DNA from: Candidatus Kouleothrix ribensis
GTDB lineage: Bacteria > Chloroflexota > Chloroflexia > Chloroflexales > Roseiflexaceae
Assembly (NCBI GenBank): GCA_016722075.1
Contig: JADKGW010000002.1
Span: 682,001 to 746,000 of the forward strand
Direction of reading: 5' to 3'
DNA: 64,000 nt
The position numbers were made by a program, and so were the translations under genes. Shown one piece after another: positions 1 through 8,261 of this stretch. How positions within the stretch are numbered: position 1 is the first letter of the stretch; every line of letters begins with the position of its first letter. The notes beneath the pieces are model-generated. The model was not told where the DNA came from and did no database searches. It worked only from the letters and a program-made list of their open reading frames with translations.

Positions 1-223
1 CGGCGGCGGCCGGCGGCGCGGCCAGCGCTGGGCGCGCCGCCATAGTCGGCGCCGGTGCGGCAGGCGCTACCGCCGCCAGGCCTGAGCTGGTAGGCACCGG
101 TAGCGCGGGCGCGCTCAGCCGGTAAGCCGGGCTGGTCGTGAACAGCACAATCAGCAACGCTGCGACGATAATTGCGAGAGCGCGGACGTTTCGCGGCACA
201 GGTGTCGGACTTTCGAGCGCCAT
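1..223 (-). CDS. Secreted or membrane-anchored protein, N-terminal part only
   Basis: The gene runs off the left edge, so only the first 74 codons are present. They start at an ATG whose complement is at 221-223. After a short polar stretch with an Arg (residues 1-15) comes a hydrophobic segment rich in Ala, Ile, Leu and Val (about 16-31). An Ala/Pro-rich low-complexity stretch follows. This is the pattern of an uncleaved signal anchor or signal peptide followed by a linker, so an exported product is likely. No catalytic domain is visible. No strong ribosome binding site precedes the start, so the exact start is uncertain. Confidence 0.5.
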   Translation of the reverse strand, partial: MALESPTPVPRNVRALAIIVAALLIVLFTTSPAYRLSAPALPVPTSSGLAAVAPAAPAPTMAARPALAAPPAAA

Positions 224-380
224 CGCAGGGCCGGCGCGCGGCGGTGAATAGACCAGGCGCCTATTGTACTGCAAGCAGCAGGTTGGGTCAATCAAGCCGG
301 CCGCGCGCCGGGCCATCGCAACGCCCTGAAATCAATCGGCAGCAGCTCGAATGGTGCCGCACGCATGCGTGTGAATATGG

Positions 381-2300
381 CTACGGCGTAGTGGCCTCGA
401 GCTGATCGGCAACCCAGCCGAGCCCGCACGCTTCGAGCGTGGCGCGGGTGGGCACGCCGGTAGCTACGTCCCAACCGGCCATGGCGAAATAGGTATCCAT
501 CGCAGCCTCGAGCTCTTGCTGATCGAGTAGAATGCCGTCGGACTTACCGCCCGTGAGCGCTTCATTGAACATGCGCCTGGGCAGCTTATCGTCGGCGCGG
601 GTCAGGCCCTCGCGGGCATTGAAGGCCCGCAGCATATTCAGGCGCCGCTGGCCGATCGCCTGTACATCGTCGATGCTGGTTTCCCAGCCAGTCGCAGCCG
701 CATACACCTGGGCCATATCGCCCACATCGAGCAGCTGCCAGGTCGGGCCATACACAAACTGGCACAGGTTCATGCTATCGGCCGCACTGTAGCTATACTG
801 GGTCTTCAGCGCGAACTCGACCTTAGCCTCGTTGAGCACCCTGGGCTTCTGCGGGTTATTCAGGCCGATCGCGGCCAGCCGCTGCAGGCTGCGCTCGCCG
901 GCCTGCGGCATGTAGCCGGGGTCGTGCTCGCTGCTCTGGTGATCGGCGCCGAATGGATTGACCGCATAGATCAGGCCGAGGCTGCGTTTGACGTGCGGCA
1001 TATGTGCGGGTAGCTCGGCGCCCTTGACGGCATTGACACGCTCTTCGGCGCCGCGGCCGATCTGGCGGGCGGCGCGGGCCGAACCCTCGGCCAACACATC
1101 GCCGAAGCCCTGGCGATCGAGCAGCTTGCGCAGCATGGCCAGCATGGCATCGGCATCGCCGAAGCGCAACGCCAGGCCGTCGGTGTCGGCCTCGCTGAGA
1201 ATACCGCGCTCGAAGCAATCCATCGCGAACGCGATCGTCGCACCGGCAGCGATTGCGTCGACGCCGTAGGCATTGCAGAGCTGGTTAGCCAGCGATACCG
1301 CGTTCAGATCGCCCACGCCGCAGTACGCGCCGAGCGTAGCCAGGTTCTCGTACTCGGCGCCGCCATACACCGGCAGGATCGGCTCGCCCTTGTACTCGGA
1401 CTCGACCACGCGCTTGCAGCGCACCGCGCACGAGTAGCAGGTATCGCGCTGCGTGAGGATCGTGTCGTACATTGTGACGCCATCGATCGGCTCAGCGTTC
1501 TCGAAAAAGCCCGCGCTCCAATTGCGCGTGGGCAGGCCGCCAACGCTATTATTGCCCATCACAGTCGAAGCGGTGCCATACTTGCCGAACTCTTGCATGT
1601 CGAGATCGACCTTCATCTGGCTCGAGCCATACTTGCCATAGCGCTTGATCGCGGCAGGGTCGCCGGCGACCGGCCGCCTGGTGCCGCGCACCGCAATCGC
1701 CTTGAGGTTCTTGCTGCCCATCACCGCGCCCATGCCGGTGCGGCCGAAGGCACGGTTAGCCATATTGATGATCGCGGCGAAGCGCACCTGCTTCTCGCCG
1801 GCCGGGCCAATCTCGGCGATCTCGATCTTGCTGTCGCCCAGCTCGTCCTTGATCAGCGCCTCGGTGTCGGCGGTGGTCTTGCCCCACAGGTGCTCGGCCG
1901 GGCGCAGCTCGGCCTTGCCGTTGTGAACCCACAGATAGACCGGGCTAGGCGCGCGACCGTGGAACACCAGCGCGTCGAATCCGGCGAACTTCAGCTCGGC
2001 CGGCCAGAAGCCGCCGGCCTGGGCATCGCCCGCGCCGCCGGTGATCGGCGACTTCGCGACGGCGGTGCAGCGGCTCTGGCCCGACACGGCGAAGCCGGTG
2101 GTGGCGCTCAGCGCCAGCGTCAGGGTATTCTGAGGGCCTAGCGGGTCGGCGCCGCGCGGCGTGTGCTTGAGCAGGTAGTACAGGCCCATCGCGCTGCCGC
2201 CCACGTAGGTGCGGTAGAACGCTTCGTCAGGCGTCTCGACCGTCAGTTTGCTCGTGGTCAGATCGACATGCAGGATCTTGCCGGTGAATCCGTACAGCAT
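381..2300 (-). CDS. Aldehyde ferredoxin oxidoreductase family protein (tungstopterin enzyme)
   Basis: The 639-residue protein matches the usual size and layout of the AOR family. These enzymes oxidise aldehydes to carboxylates with a tungsten-bis-pterin cofactor and a [4Fe-4S] cluster, passing electrons to ferredoxin. The N-terminus (MLYGFTGKILHVDLTT) and the GRTGMGAVMGSKNLKA segment near residue 195 are typical of the pterin-binding domain. The cluster ligands are visible as CYSCAVRC near residues 288-295, with a fourth Cys in NLCQF near 511. The start is well supported by an AAGGAGG site about six bases upstream. An FHA-domain gene lies 39 bases upstream on the same strand and probably shares the transcript. 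Family assignment is firm. The substrate (short aldehydes, glyceraldehyde-3-phosphate or aromatic) cannot be read from sequence. Confidence 0.93.
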   Translation of the reverse strand: MLYGFTGKILHVDLTTSKLTVETPDEAFYRTYVGGSAMGLYYLLKHTPRGADPLGPQNTLTLALSATTGFAVSGQSRCTAVAKSPITGGAGDAQAGGFWPAELKFAGFDALVFHGRAPSPVYLWVHNGKAELRPAEHLWGKTTADTEALIKDELGDSKIEIAEIGPAGEKQVRFAAIINMANRAFGRTGMGAVMGSKNLKAIAVRGTRRPVAGDPAAIKRYGKYGSSQMKVDLDMQEFGKYGTASTVMGNNSVGGLPTRNWSAGFFENAEPIDGVTMYDTILTQRDTCYSCAVRCKRVVESEYKGEPILPVYGGAEYENLATLGAYCGVGDLNAVSLANQLCNAYGVDAIAAGATIAFAMDCFERGILSEADTDGLALRFGDADAMLAMLRKLLDRQGFGDVLAEGSARAARQIGRGAEERVNAVKGAELPAHMPHVKRSLGLIYAVNPFGADHQSSEHDPGYMPQAGERSLQRLAAIGLNNPQKPRVLNEAKVEFALKTQYSYSAADSMNLCQFVYGPTWQLLDVGDMAQVYAAATGWETSIDDVQAIGQRRLNMLRAFNAREGLTRADDKLPRRMFNEALTGGKSDGILLDQQELEAAMDTYFAMAGWDVATGVPTRATLEACGLGWVADQLEATTP

Positions 2301-2339
2301 GGGGTGCCTCCTTGAGCATCGTTCATTAAAGGCGTGCCG

Positions 2340-3317
2340 TTACTGGTCGGGGCGCTCGAGGCGCATACGTGTAATGCCGATGCGCAGCTCGGCGCCGACT
2401 GCAACCGTACGCTCGCGGCGGACGCGCGCCTCGGCGGCGTTGGGTGCAGCCAGCCATGTGCCGTTTTTGCTGGTGTCGCGCACGGTGACGGTATCGTCGT
2501 CGCCGACGATCAGTGTAGCGTGATCGGCCGAGATCAGCTCATCGCCCGCGAGCGTCAGGCGATACTCGTACTGCTGGGCCGCGCGGCGCCGGCCGATCAC
2601 ATTTTCGCCCTCGAACAACGGCAGCAGCTTTTCGGGGCGCGCGCCGGTAGCCAGGACGCGCAGCTGAAAGCGCGGCGGCGCCAGATCGAACAGGAAGCGC
2701 GTACCATCGTGCCAGAGCCGCCCGCCCAGCACATCAGCCACGATCGCGCGCAGCACCGGCTGGGCAAGCGGCGGGCCAGTGCGCACCATCGCGGCCAGGC
2801 CGGGCAGCTCGTCGAGCCCCAGCAGCTTGAGCCGGCGGCGATGCTCGCTGATCTCGAGCGCGATCTGCGAGTCGGGGTGGATCGCCGGCCGGCAGATCAG
2901 CGCGCCGATGATCTGCTCGAACGGCTGCTCGTTGGCCGGCAGGCCCGGCAGCGTTGGCGCGGCGTGGCTCAGCAGTGCGCGCACGGCATCGCGTTGGGCG
3001 CCAATATGCTGGATGGGTGTGGTGCCGCCCGGCTCATCGATCGGCTCGCCAGTGTCGCGGTAGGCCCAACGCCCACCCGGCGGTGCCACGATCGGCGCGC
3101 GGTAGGCCCGCAACGCCGCAACGATCAGCACCTGCGAACGCAACAGCAGCAGGTCGACCAGCGGGCCGGCGCCGGCGGCAAAATGCAGCAGCAGCGTAGT
3201 CGGCTCGTCGGTGCGCGCGGCCTGGATGCGCCCGCGCAAATCGAGTGCCAGCGCACGCAGATCCCGGCGCTGGGCCGGCGTGGCCGGAATCTGCCCAAGG
3301 TAAATCTGGGGATACAC
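2340..3317 (-). CDS. FHA-domain protein with N-terminal NERD-like region
   Basis: A 325-residue soluble protein. The C-terminal 90 residues form a forkhead-associated domain, a phosphothreonine-binding fold. The landmarks are GENVIGRR (FHA Gly-Arg), SADHATL (SxxH) and SKNGTWL (the conserved Asn-Gly before strand 10). The N-terminal 150 residues contain a PIVAPPGGRWAYRD stretch and a helical segment that remind me of nuclease-related NERD domains, but the catalytic residues are not clear, so this is a weak suggestion. It is the upstream partner of the AOR gene, 39 bases away. A Ser/Thr kinase partner is expected from general FHA biology but none is in this window. Confidence 0.8.
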   Translation of the reverse strand: MYPQIYLGQIPATPAQRRDLRALALDLRGRIQAARTDEPTTLLLHFAAGAGPLVDLLLLRSQVLIVAALRAYRAPIVAPPGGRWAYRDTGEPIDEPGGTTPIQHIGAQRDAVRALLSHAAPTLPGLPANEQPFEQIIGALICRPAIHPDSQIALEISEHRRRLKLLGLDELPGLAAMVRTGPPLAQPVLRAIVADVLGGRLWHDGTRFLFDLAPPRFQLRVLATGARPEKLLPLFEGENVIGRRRAAQQYEYRLTLAGDELISADHATLIVGDDDTVTVRDTSKNGTWLAAPNAAEARVRRERTVAVGAELRIGITRMRLERPDQ

Positions 3318-3458
3318 AGCAGCACTCCACGGTTGAACGCAACGCTGTGAGTATAGCGGTATGCCGATCGATCGTCAACCGTGGGCGTGGGGCGGCGATG
3401 AGCCATGATTGACCCGCTACGATCGCAAGGATTGTCCCTATATGGTTCGGCTTGTCCA

Positions 3459-3467
3459 TGCTATACT
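3459..3467 (+). promoter_or_regulatory. Putative extended -10 promoter element
   Basis: TGCTATACT reads as TG-N plus a near-consensus -10 hexamer. No -35 at 17-bp spacing is convincing. It lies about 190 bases before the azlC start and after the divergent FHA gene. The same 9-mer occurs at 9652-9660 and 47650-47658, each upstream of a plus-strand gene. Confidence 0.35.
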
Positions 3468-3658
3468 GCGCTGGCATGTTGGTGGTCTCAGCCAGCTGGG
3501 TTATCCGATCGCGATTGTTTCATGCGCCCGGTGGTGGGTGCGGCAGGCGGCTTTGCTACGACCGGCCGGCGCAAGCCACCGTCTCGAAGGCCCCCTGTGC
3601 AATAGCATTTCAGCAGGCGTGGCGCGCAGGCCGCGCCTGCGCCAAGCGAGCATACCCT

Positions 3659-4462
3659 ATGCCCAGCGAGCCGAGCAGCCTGCCGCCCGGCGCCGAGGTG
3701 CGCGGCGCACCACGCCAGCACCTGCCGGTGCCGGGCGGAGATACCTTTGCGGCCGGGTTTATTGCCACTATGCCGCTATGGCTAGGGGTCGCGCCGTTTG
3801 GCGCGATCTACGCAGTCAGCGCGCTGGCAGCCGGGCTATCGCCCGCGCAGACGCTCGCGATGTCGCTGTTTGTGTTTGCCGGGGCCTCGCAGTTCACGGC
3901 GGCGGGCCTGTTCGCCGCCGGTGTCGCGCCGCTGACGATCGTGGTCACCACGCTGGTGATCAACGCGCGCCACGCCCTGCTGGCTGCCTCAGTCGCGCCG
4001 TTCGTTCGCAGGGCCAAGCCGGTCGCCAAGGCTGCGCTGGCGTTTCAGCTGACCGACGAGAGCTATGCTATTGGCATGCGCCGCTTCCTGGCGGGCCAGG
4101 GCGGGCTGCGCTACCAGTTTGGCTCGAACATAAGCCTGTACATCATCTGGCAGGCCAGCACGATCGCGGGCATCGTACTCGGCGCGCTGATCCCCAACCC
4201 GGCGGCCTATGGGCTCGATCTCGTGTTTCCGCTGACGTTCATCGGCCTGCTGGTGCCGCTGCTACGCGATCGGGTCAGCCTGATCGTCGCAGCGCTGGCA
4301 GCCATACTGGCGATCGGCGGAGCGCTGCTGCTGCCGGGCAGCTGGTATTTGCTGCTGGCCGGCATCACCGCCAGTGGCGTAGGCGCGCTGCTCGCACGCC
4401 GGCACGTGCAGCGTAGCCAGCCAATTGCCGGGCCGGCTGAACCCGACGCCTCGGCGCGATAG
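3659..4462 (+). CDS. azlC: AzlC-family branched-chain amino acid exporter, large subunit
   Basis: The 267-residue membrane protein belongs to the AzlC family, which with AzlD exports branched-chain amino acids or their analogues. After a hydrophilic lead of about 25 residues comes the characteristic segment FAAGFIATMPLWLGVAPFG. The conserved NARH motif (VINARHALLA) and the FQLTDESYAIG motif follow, then several hydrophobic helices. The frame stays open upstream to 3452, but the ATG at 3659 gives a family-like N-terminus and I prefer it, although its ribosome binding site is weak. The partner azlD is not adjacent: it starts about 1.1 kb downstream with a dehydratase gene between them, which is unusual. 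Confidence 0.88.
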   Translation: MPSEPSSLPPGAEVRGAPRQHLPVPGGDTFAAGFIATMPLWLGVAPFGAIYAVSALAAGLSPAQTLAMSLFVFAGASQFTAAGLFAAGVAPLTIVVTTLVINARHALLAASVAPFVRRAKPVAKAALAFQLTDESYAIGMRRFLAGQGGLRYQFGSNISLYIIWQASTIAGIVLGALIPNPAAYGLDLVFPLTFIGLLVPLLRDRVSLIVAALAAILAIGGALLLPGSWYLLLAGITASGVGALLARRHVQRSQPIAGPAEPDASAR

Positions 4463-4522
4463 GGTTATACGCGTATGGCTATTGGGGATCTTCGATCACA
4501 CCACAGTATAAAGGAGTCGCGT

Positions 4523-5482
4523 ATGCAGCCACCGACCTTTCGCGATGTCTTGCTGGCGCAGCGGCAGATCCGCCCATACCTGGCGCGCACCCCGCTGCAC
4601 CGCTACCCGGCGATCGACGCGTTAATCGGCACCGAGGTGTATATCAAGCACGAGAACTACCAGCCGGTTGGCGCATTCAAGGTGCGCGGCGGCGTGAACC
4701 TGATCGCGCAGCTTAGCCCCGACGAGCGCGCGCGTGGCGTGATCGCGGCCTCGACCGGCAACCACGGCCAGTCGGTAGCCTACGCGGCACGGCTATTCGG
4801 CGTGGCGGCGCGGATCGTGGTGCCCGAGCGAGCCAACCCCGGCAAGGTAGCCGCGATGCGTGGTATGGGCGCCGAGGTGATGTTCCACGGCGCGAGCTTC
4901 GACGCGGCGCGGCTGCACTGCGAGCAGCTGGCGCGCGCGCATGGCTACCGCTACATCCACTCGGGCGACGAGCCGCTACTGATCGCCGGGGTAGCCACCG
5001 AGGCGCTTGAGATGCTCGAAGAGCAGCCCGCGCTCGAGGTGATCATCGTGCCGATCGGCGGCGGCAGCGGCGCGGCCGGCACGTGCCTTGCGGCGCACGG
5101 GATCGATCGCAGCATCACAGTGATTGGCGTACAGGCCGAGGCCGCTCAGGCTGCCTACCTGGCCTGGCGCCAGCGCGCACCGGCCCAATCGCCCGATCAG
5201 ACCTTCGCCGAGGGACTAGCGACCGCCAGCAGCTTCGAGCTGCCGCAGGCGATCTTGCAGCGTGAGCTGGGCGACTTTGTGCTGGTTAGCGACGACGAGA
5301 TCCGCCAGGCCATGGTGTGGATGATCGAGCACGCACATACACTGGCCGAAGGCGCCGGCGCCGCGCCGCTGGCGGCGGCCTACCGCATGCGCGAGTCGTT
5401 GCGCGGCCGGCGGGTCGGGCTGATCTGCTCGGGCGGCAACACCTCGCTCGAACACCTGCGCGCGGCGCTGGCCGCAGCCTGA
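4523..5482 (+). CDS. Threonine/serine dehydratase-like PLP enzyme (fold type II)
   Basis: A 319-residue enzyme of the tryptophan-synthase-beta fold. The PLP-binding lysine is K53 in GAFKVRGG, and the STGNHGQSVAYAA segment is the substrate loop. A glycine-rich phosphate loop appears as PIGGGSGAAG, where many relatives carry four consecutive Gly. There is no C-terminal ACT regulatory domain, so this is not a classical feedback-inhibited IlvA. It more resembles catabolic serine/threonine ammonia-lyases, which make 2-oxobutyrate or pyruvate plus ammonia. The ATG at 4523 is chosen because AAAGGAG precedes it by seven bases. It sits between azlC and azlD, which suggests a link to isoleucine-related amino acid flux. 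Related enzymes (hydroxyaspartate dehydratase, racemases) cannot be excluded. Confidence 0.85.
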   Translation: MQPPTFRDVLLAQRQIRPYLARTPLHRYPAIDALIGTEVYIKHENYQPVGAFKVRGGVNLIAQLSPDERARGVIAASTGNHGQSVAYAARLFGVAARIVVPERANPGKVAAMRGMGAEVMFHGASFDAARLHCEQLARAHGYRYIHSGDEPLLIAGVATEALEMLEEQPALEVIIVPIGGGSGAAGTCLAAHGIDRSITVIGVQAEAAQAAYLAWRQRAPAQSPDQTFAEGLATASSFELPQAILQRELGDFVLVSDDEIRQAMVWMIEHAHTLAEGAGAAPLAAAYRMRESLRGRRVGLICSGGNTSLEHLRAALAAA

Positions 5483-5541
5483 GCACCGGGCGGCGGGCCG
5501 GCGCGCTCGATCGGCAAGCGCGCGAACAATGGTATGGTGAT

Positions 5542-5868
5542 ATGACCCAAACAACGATCTGGCTCACGCTAGCGGGCATGGCGCTGGTAACCTATGCCAC
5601 GCGCGTAATCACACTCCTGGCGCTGCGCGACGAGGTGGCGCCCTGGCTGCGGCGCTGGCTCGGCTACGTGCCGGTGGCGATCTTCACCGCGCTGATCTTA
5701 CCGCCGCTACTGCTGCAGACGCGCGCGGGCGCGCCGGCGCTGGCGATCGGCCCGGCGCTGCCGGGCGGGCTGGCCGGCGCGCTGGTGGCCTGGCGTACCG
5801 GCAATGTGCTGCTGACGATTCTCGCCGGGATGGCAACCTTCTGGGGCTTACGCGCACTGGGCATGTAG
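5542..5868 (+). CDS. azlD: AzlD-family branched-chain amino acid exporter, small subunit
   Basis: A 108-residue protein with about four hydrophobic helices, the usual size for AzlD. The N-terminal WLTLAGMALVTYATRVITLL and the following LGYVPVAIFTALILPPLLL are characteristic of the family. The conserved WRTGNVLLTILAGM segment lies near the C-terminus. It starts at an ATG about 60 bases after the dehydratase stop and has only a weak ribosome binding site, so it is presumably co-transcribed with azlC and the dehydratase gene. An MFS transporter gene follows at once. Confidence 0.85.
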   Translation: MTQTTIWLTLAGMALVTYATRVITLLALRDEVAPWLRRWLGYVPVAIFTALILPPLLLQTRAGAPALAIGPALPGGLAGALVAWRTGNVLLTILAGMATFWGLRALGM

Positions 5869-5931
5869 CACCTGGCTGGGCCAGCCAGCCACGGCCGATC
5901 TGTGGGTATTCTGGCAATGGGGGGAACCGCT

Positions 5932-7194
5932 GTGTCAAACCTGATCAAAGCGCGCCTGCATTACGGCTGGGTTGTGGTGGCGATCACTGCGCTGACGCTG
6001 ATCATCTCGGCGGGGGTGCGCTCGGCGCCGGGCGTGATGGTGCTGCCGATCGAGCACGAGCTGCACTGGAGCCGCGCCGCCATCTCGTTCGCCGTCTCGA
6101 TCGGGCTGCTGTGCTACGGCCTGACCGCGCCGCTGAGCGGCTGGGTGATCGACCGCTTTGGGCCGCGCTGGGTTATGCTGGCCGGCCTGGTGGTGGTGTG
6201 CGCCAGTATGCTCGCCAGCGCACGCATGGCGACGCTCTGGCAGCTGAATCTATTCTGGGGCGCGCTGAGCGGGGTCGGCACCGGGATCGTGGCGCTGGTG
6301 CTGGGCGCCACCGTGGCAAACCGCTGGTTCGTGGCCCGGCGTGGCCTGATCATCGGCATCTTCGGCGCATCGACCTCGGCCGGCCAGCTGATCTTCTACC
6401 CGCTGCTGGTATGGCTGGTGGGCGTACTCGGCTGGCGCGGTGGCGTGCTGGTGCTGGCGGCGGTGGCGGGGGTGTTGATCGTGCCGGTGCTCGTGCTTAT
6501 GCGCAATGCGCCGGCCGATGTTGGGCTGCGGCCGTATGGGGCGCCGGCCGGCCCGCCCGAGCCGCCGGCATCGGCCAGGCGCGACGGCGGCGTGGTGCGG
6601 CGCGCGTTCGGCACGCCGGCCTTCTGGCTGCTGGCCACGACCTTTTTCATCTGCGGTGCGACTTCGAACGGCCTGATTGGCACGCACTTCATCCCGCATG
6701 TCGGCGATCATGGCATCACGCCGAACATTGCCGCCGGGCTGCTGGCGATCATGGGTGCCATGAACTTTGCCGGCACGCTTGTGTCGGGCTGGCTGACCGA
6801 CCGCTACGATCCGCGCAAGCTGCTGGCCTGGTACTACGGCTTTCGCGGGCTTTCGCTGCTGCTGCTGCCGTTCGTCACCAGCTACACCGGGCTGACGGTA
6901 TTCGCCGTGCTGTTCGGGCTCGACTACATTGCCACTGTGCCGCCAACCACCGCGCTAGTGGCCGACCTATTCGGCCGTAAGCATGTCGGTGCGGTGTTCG
7001 GCTGGATCTTCTGCGCGCACCAGATTGGCGCGGCGCTGGCGGCCTGGCTCGGCGGCGTGGCGCACGACCTGGTTGGGCACTATGGCACCGCGTTCCTGGT
7101 GGCGGGCGTGCTGGCGATCACTGCGGCGGCGCTCGCGCTACGGATCGGCCACCGCGCGGCGATCATGCCGGCCGAGGCCACTGCGGCTGGGTAG
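5932..7194 (+). CDS. Major facilitator superfamily transporter (oxalate/monocarboxylate-like)
   Basis: About 420 residues with twelve predicted helices. The MFS motif between helices 2 and 3 is present (GWVIDRFGPRWVML), and its second-half counterpart is GWLTDRYDPRKLL. The opening LHYGWVVVAITALTLIISAG is common in OFA/monocarboxylate-type transporters, so an organic or amino acid anion is a plausible substrate. I place the start at the GTG at 5932 because GGGGGGAA lies just upstream. An ATG at 5917 and a GTG at 5902 are alternatives. It follows azlD closely on the same strand and ends 25 bases from a convergent PLP enzyme gene. Confidence 0.82.
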   Translation: MSNLIKARLHYGWVVVAITALTLIISAGVRSAPGVMVLPIEHELHWSRAAISFAVSIGLLCYGLTAPLSGWVIDRFGPRWVMLAGLVVVCASMLASARMATLWQLNLFWGALSGVGTGIVALVLGATVANRWFVARRGLIIGIFGASTSAGQLIFYPLLVWLVGVLGWRGGVLVLAAVAGVLIVPVLVLMRNAPADVGLRPYGAPAGPPEPPASARRDGGVVRRAFGTPAFWLLATTFFICGATSNGLIGTHFIPHVGDHGITPNIAAGLLAIMGAMNFAGTLVSGWLTDRYDPRKLLAWYYGFRGLSLLLLPFVTSYTGLTVFAVLFGLDYIATVPPTTALVADLFGRKHVGAVFGWIFCAHQIGAALAAWLGGVAHDLVGHYGTAFLVAGVLAITAAALALRIGHRAAIMPAEATAAG

Positions 7195-7219
7195 GCTGGC
7201 CGCGCCCGGCACCTCGCGC

Positions 7220-8173
7220 CTATGCCGCCAGCAGCTGGCCCAGCCGGGCTGCGTCGATGTTGCCACCGCTGACGATCGCCACCACCGGGCCGGGTGGCGC
7301 CGGCGTGATCGCGCCATACAGCAGCGCTGCCAGCGCTGCGGCACCGGCAGGTTCGGCCAGGATCTTACAGCGCTCGAGCAGCAGCGCCATGGCCGAACGG
7401 ATGTCGGCATCACTCACCAGCACCAGCTCGTCGACATACTGCTGAACGATCGTGAACGGCAGCTGGCCGACAAACGGCGCCGCCAGCCCATCGGCGATCG
7501 TGTCGATGCGCTCGAGGCGTACCGGCGCGCCGGCCTGGCGGCTCTGCCACATCGCAGCCGCGCCAACCGGCTCGACGCCGATCACGCGCGCGTTGGGGCG
7601 CAGGAGCTTGATCGCCAGCGCAACCCCGCCGATCAACCCGCCGCCGCCGATCGGCACAACGACCGTAGCCACATCGGGCAGGTCGTCAACGATCTCGAGG
7701 CCGATCGTTGCTTGCCCAGCAACGATCGCCGGGTCGTCGAACGGCGGCACGAACGTGTAGCCATGCTGGGCGGCCAACTCCTGCGCCCGGCTGATCACCG
7801 TCAGTGCGCTTGGCTCGAGCACAACCGTGCCGCCATAGCCCTGGGTGGCCGCAAGCTTGGCGGCCGGCGCGGTCTGCGGCATCACAACCGTGCAAGCCAG
7901 CCCGGCGGTGCCGGCGGCCCAGGCCAGCGCCTGGGCATGGTTGCCGGCCGAAGCGGTGATCAGGCCGGCCGCGCGCTCGGCCGGGCTGAGCGCCGCGATC
8001 TTGTTCAGCGCGCCACGCGCCTTGAACGACCCGGTCTTCTGCCAGCTCTCGAGCTTGAGATACAGTGGCGAGCCGATCAGCCGGCTCAGCGTGGTGCTCG
8101 CGATCAGCGGCGTCAGATTCAGCCGGCCGGCGATCACGCTACGCGCGGCCATAAGATCGTCAAGCGTCACCAC
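7220..8173 (-). CDS. Threonine dehydratase-like PLP enzyme (second copy)
   Basis: A 317-residue fold-type-II PLP enzyme, clearly homologous to the 4523-5482 product. Lys51 in GSFKARGA should bind PLP, SAGNHAQALAWAA is the substrate loop, and the phosphate loop is the canonical PIGGGGLIGG. There is no ACT domain, so allosteric control of the IlvA type is unlikely. The frame is open to 8233, but the GTG at 8173 is preferred: AGGAG sits six bases upstream and the protein then begins MVTLDDLMAARSVI, the normal family start. It converges with the MFS gene. The two dehydratases differ enough to suggest different substrates rather than a recent duplication. Confidence 0.85.
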   Translation of the reverse strand: MVTLDDLMAARSVIAGRLNLTPLIASTTLSRLIGSPLYLKLESWQKTGSFKARGALNKIAALSPAERAAGLITASAGNHAQALAWAAGTAGLACTVVMPQTAPAAKLAATQGYGGTVVLEPSALTVISRAQELAAQHGYTFVPPFDDPAIVAGQATIGLEIVDDLPDVATVVVPIGGGGLIGGVALAIKLLRPNARVIGVEPVGAAAMWQSRQAGAPVRLERIDTIADGLAAPFVGQLPFTIVQQYVDELVLVSDADIRSAMALLLERCKILAEPAGAAALAALLYGAITPAPPGPVVAIVSGGNIDAARLGQLLAA

Positions 8174-8261
8174 AATTCGCTCCTTCTTTTGCACGCGCAT
8201 ACCACCTTCAGCTGAGGACATACCGAGGCGCAAGACACCGCGCGACGCCAGCTGCCGCTGG

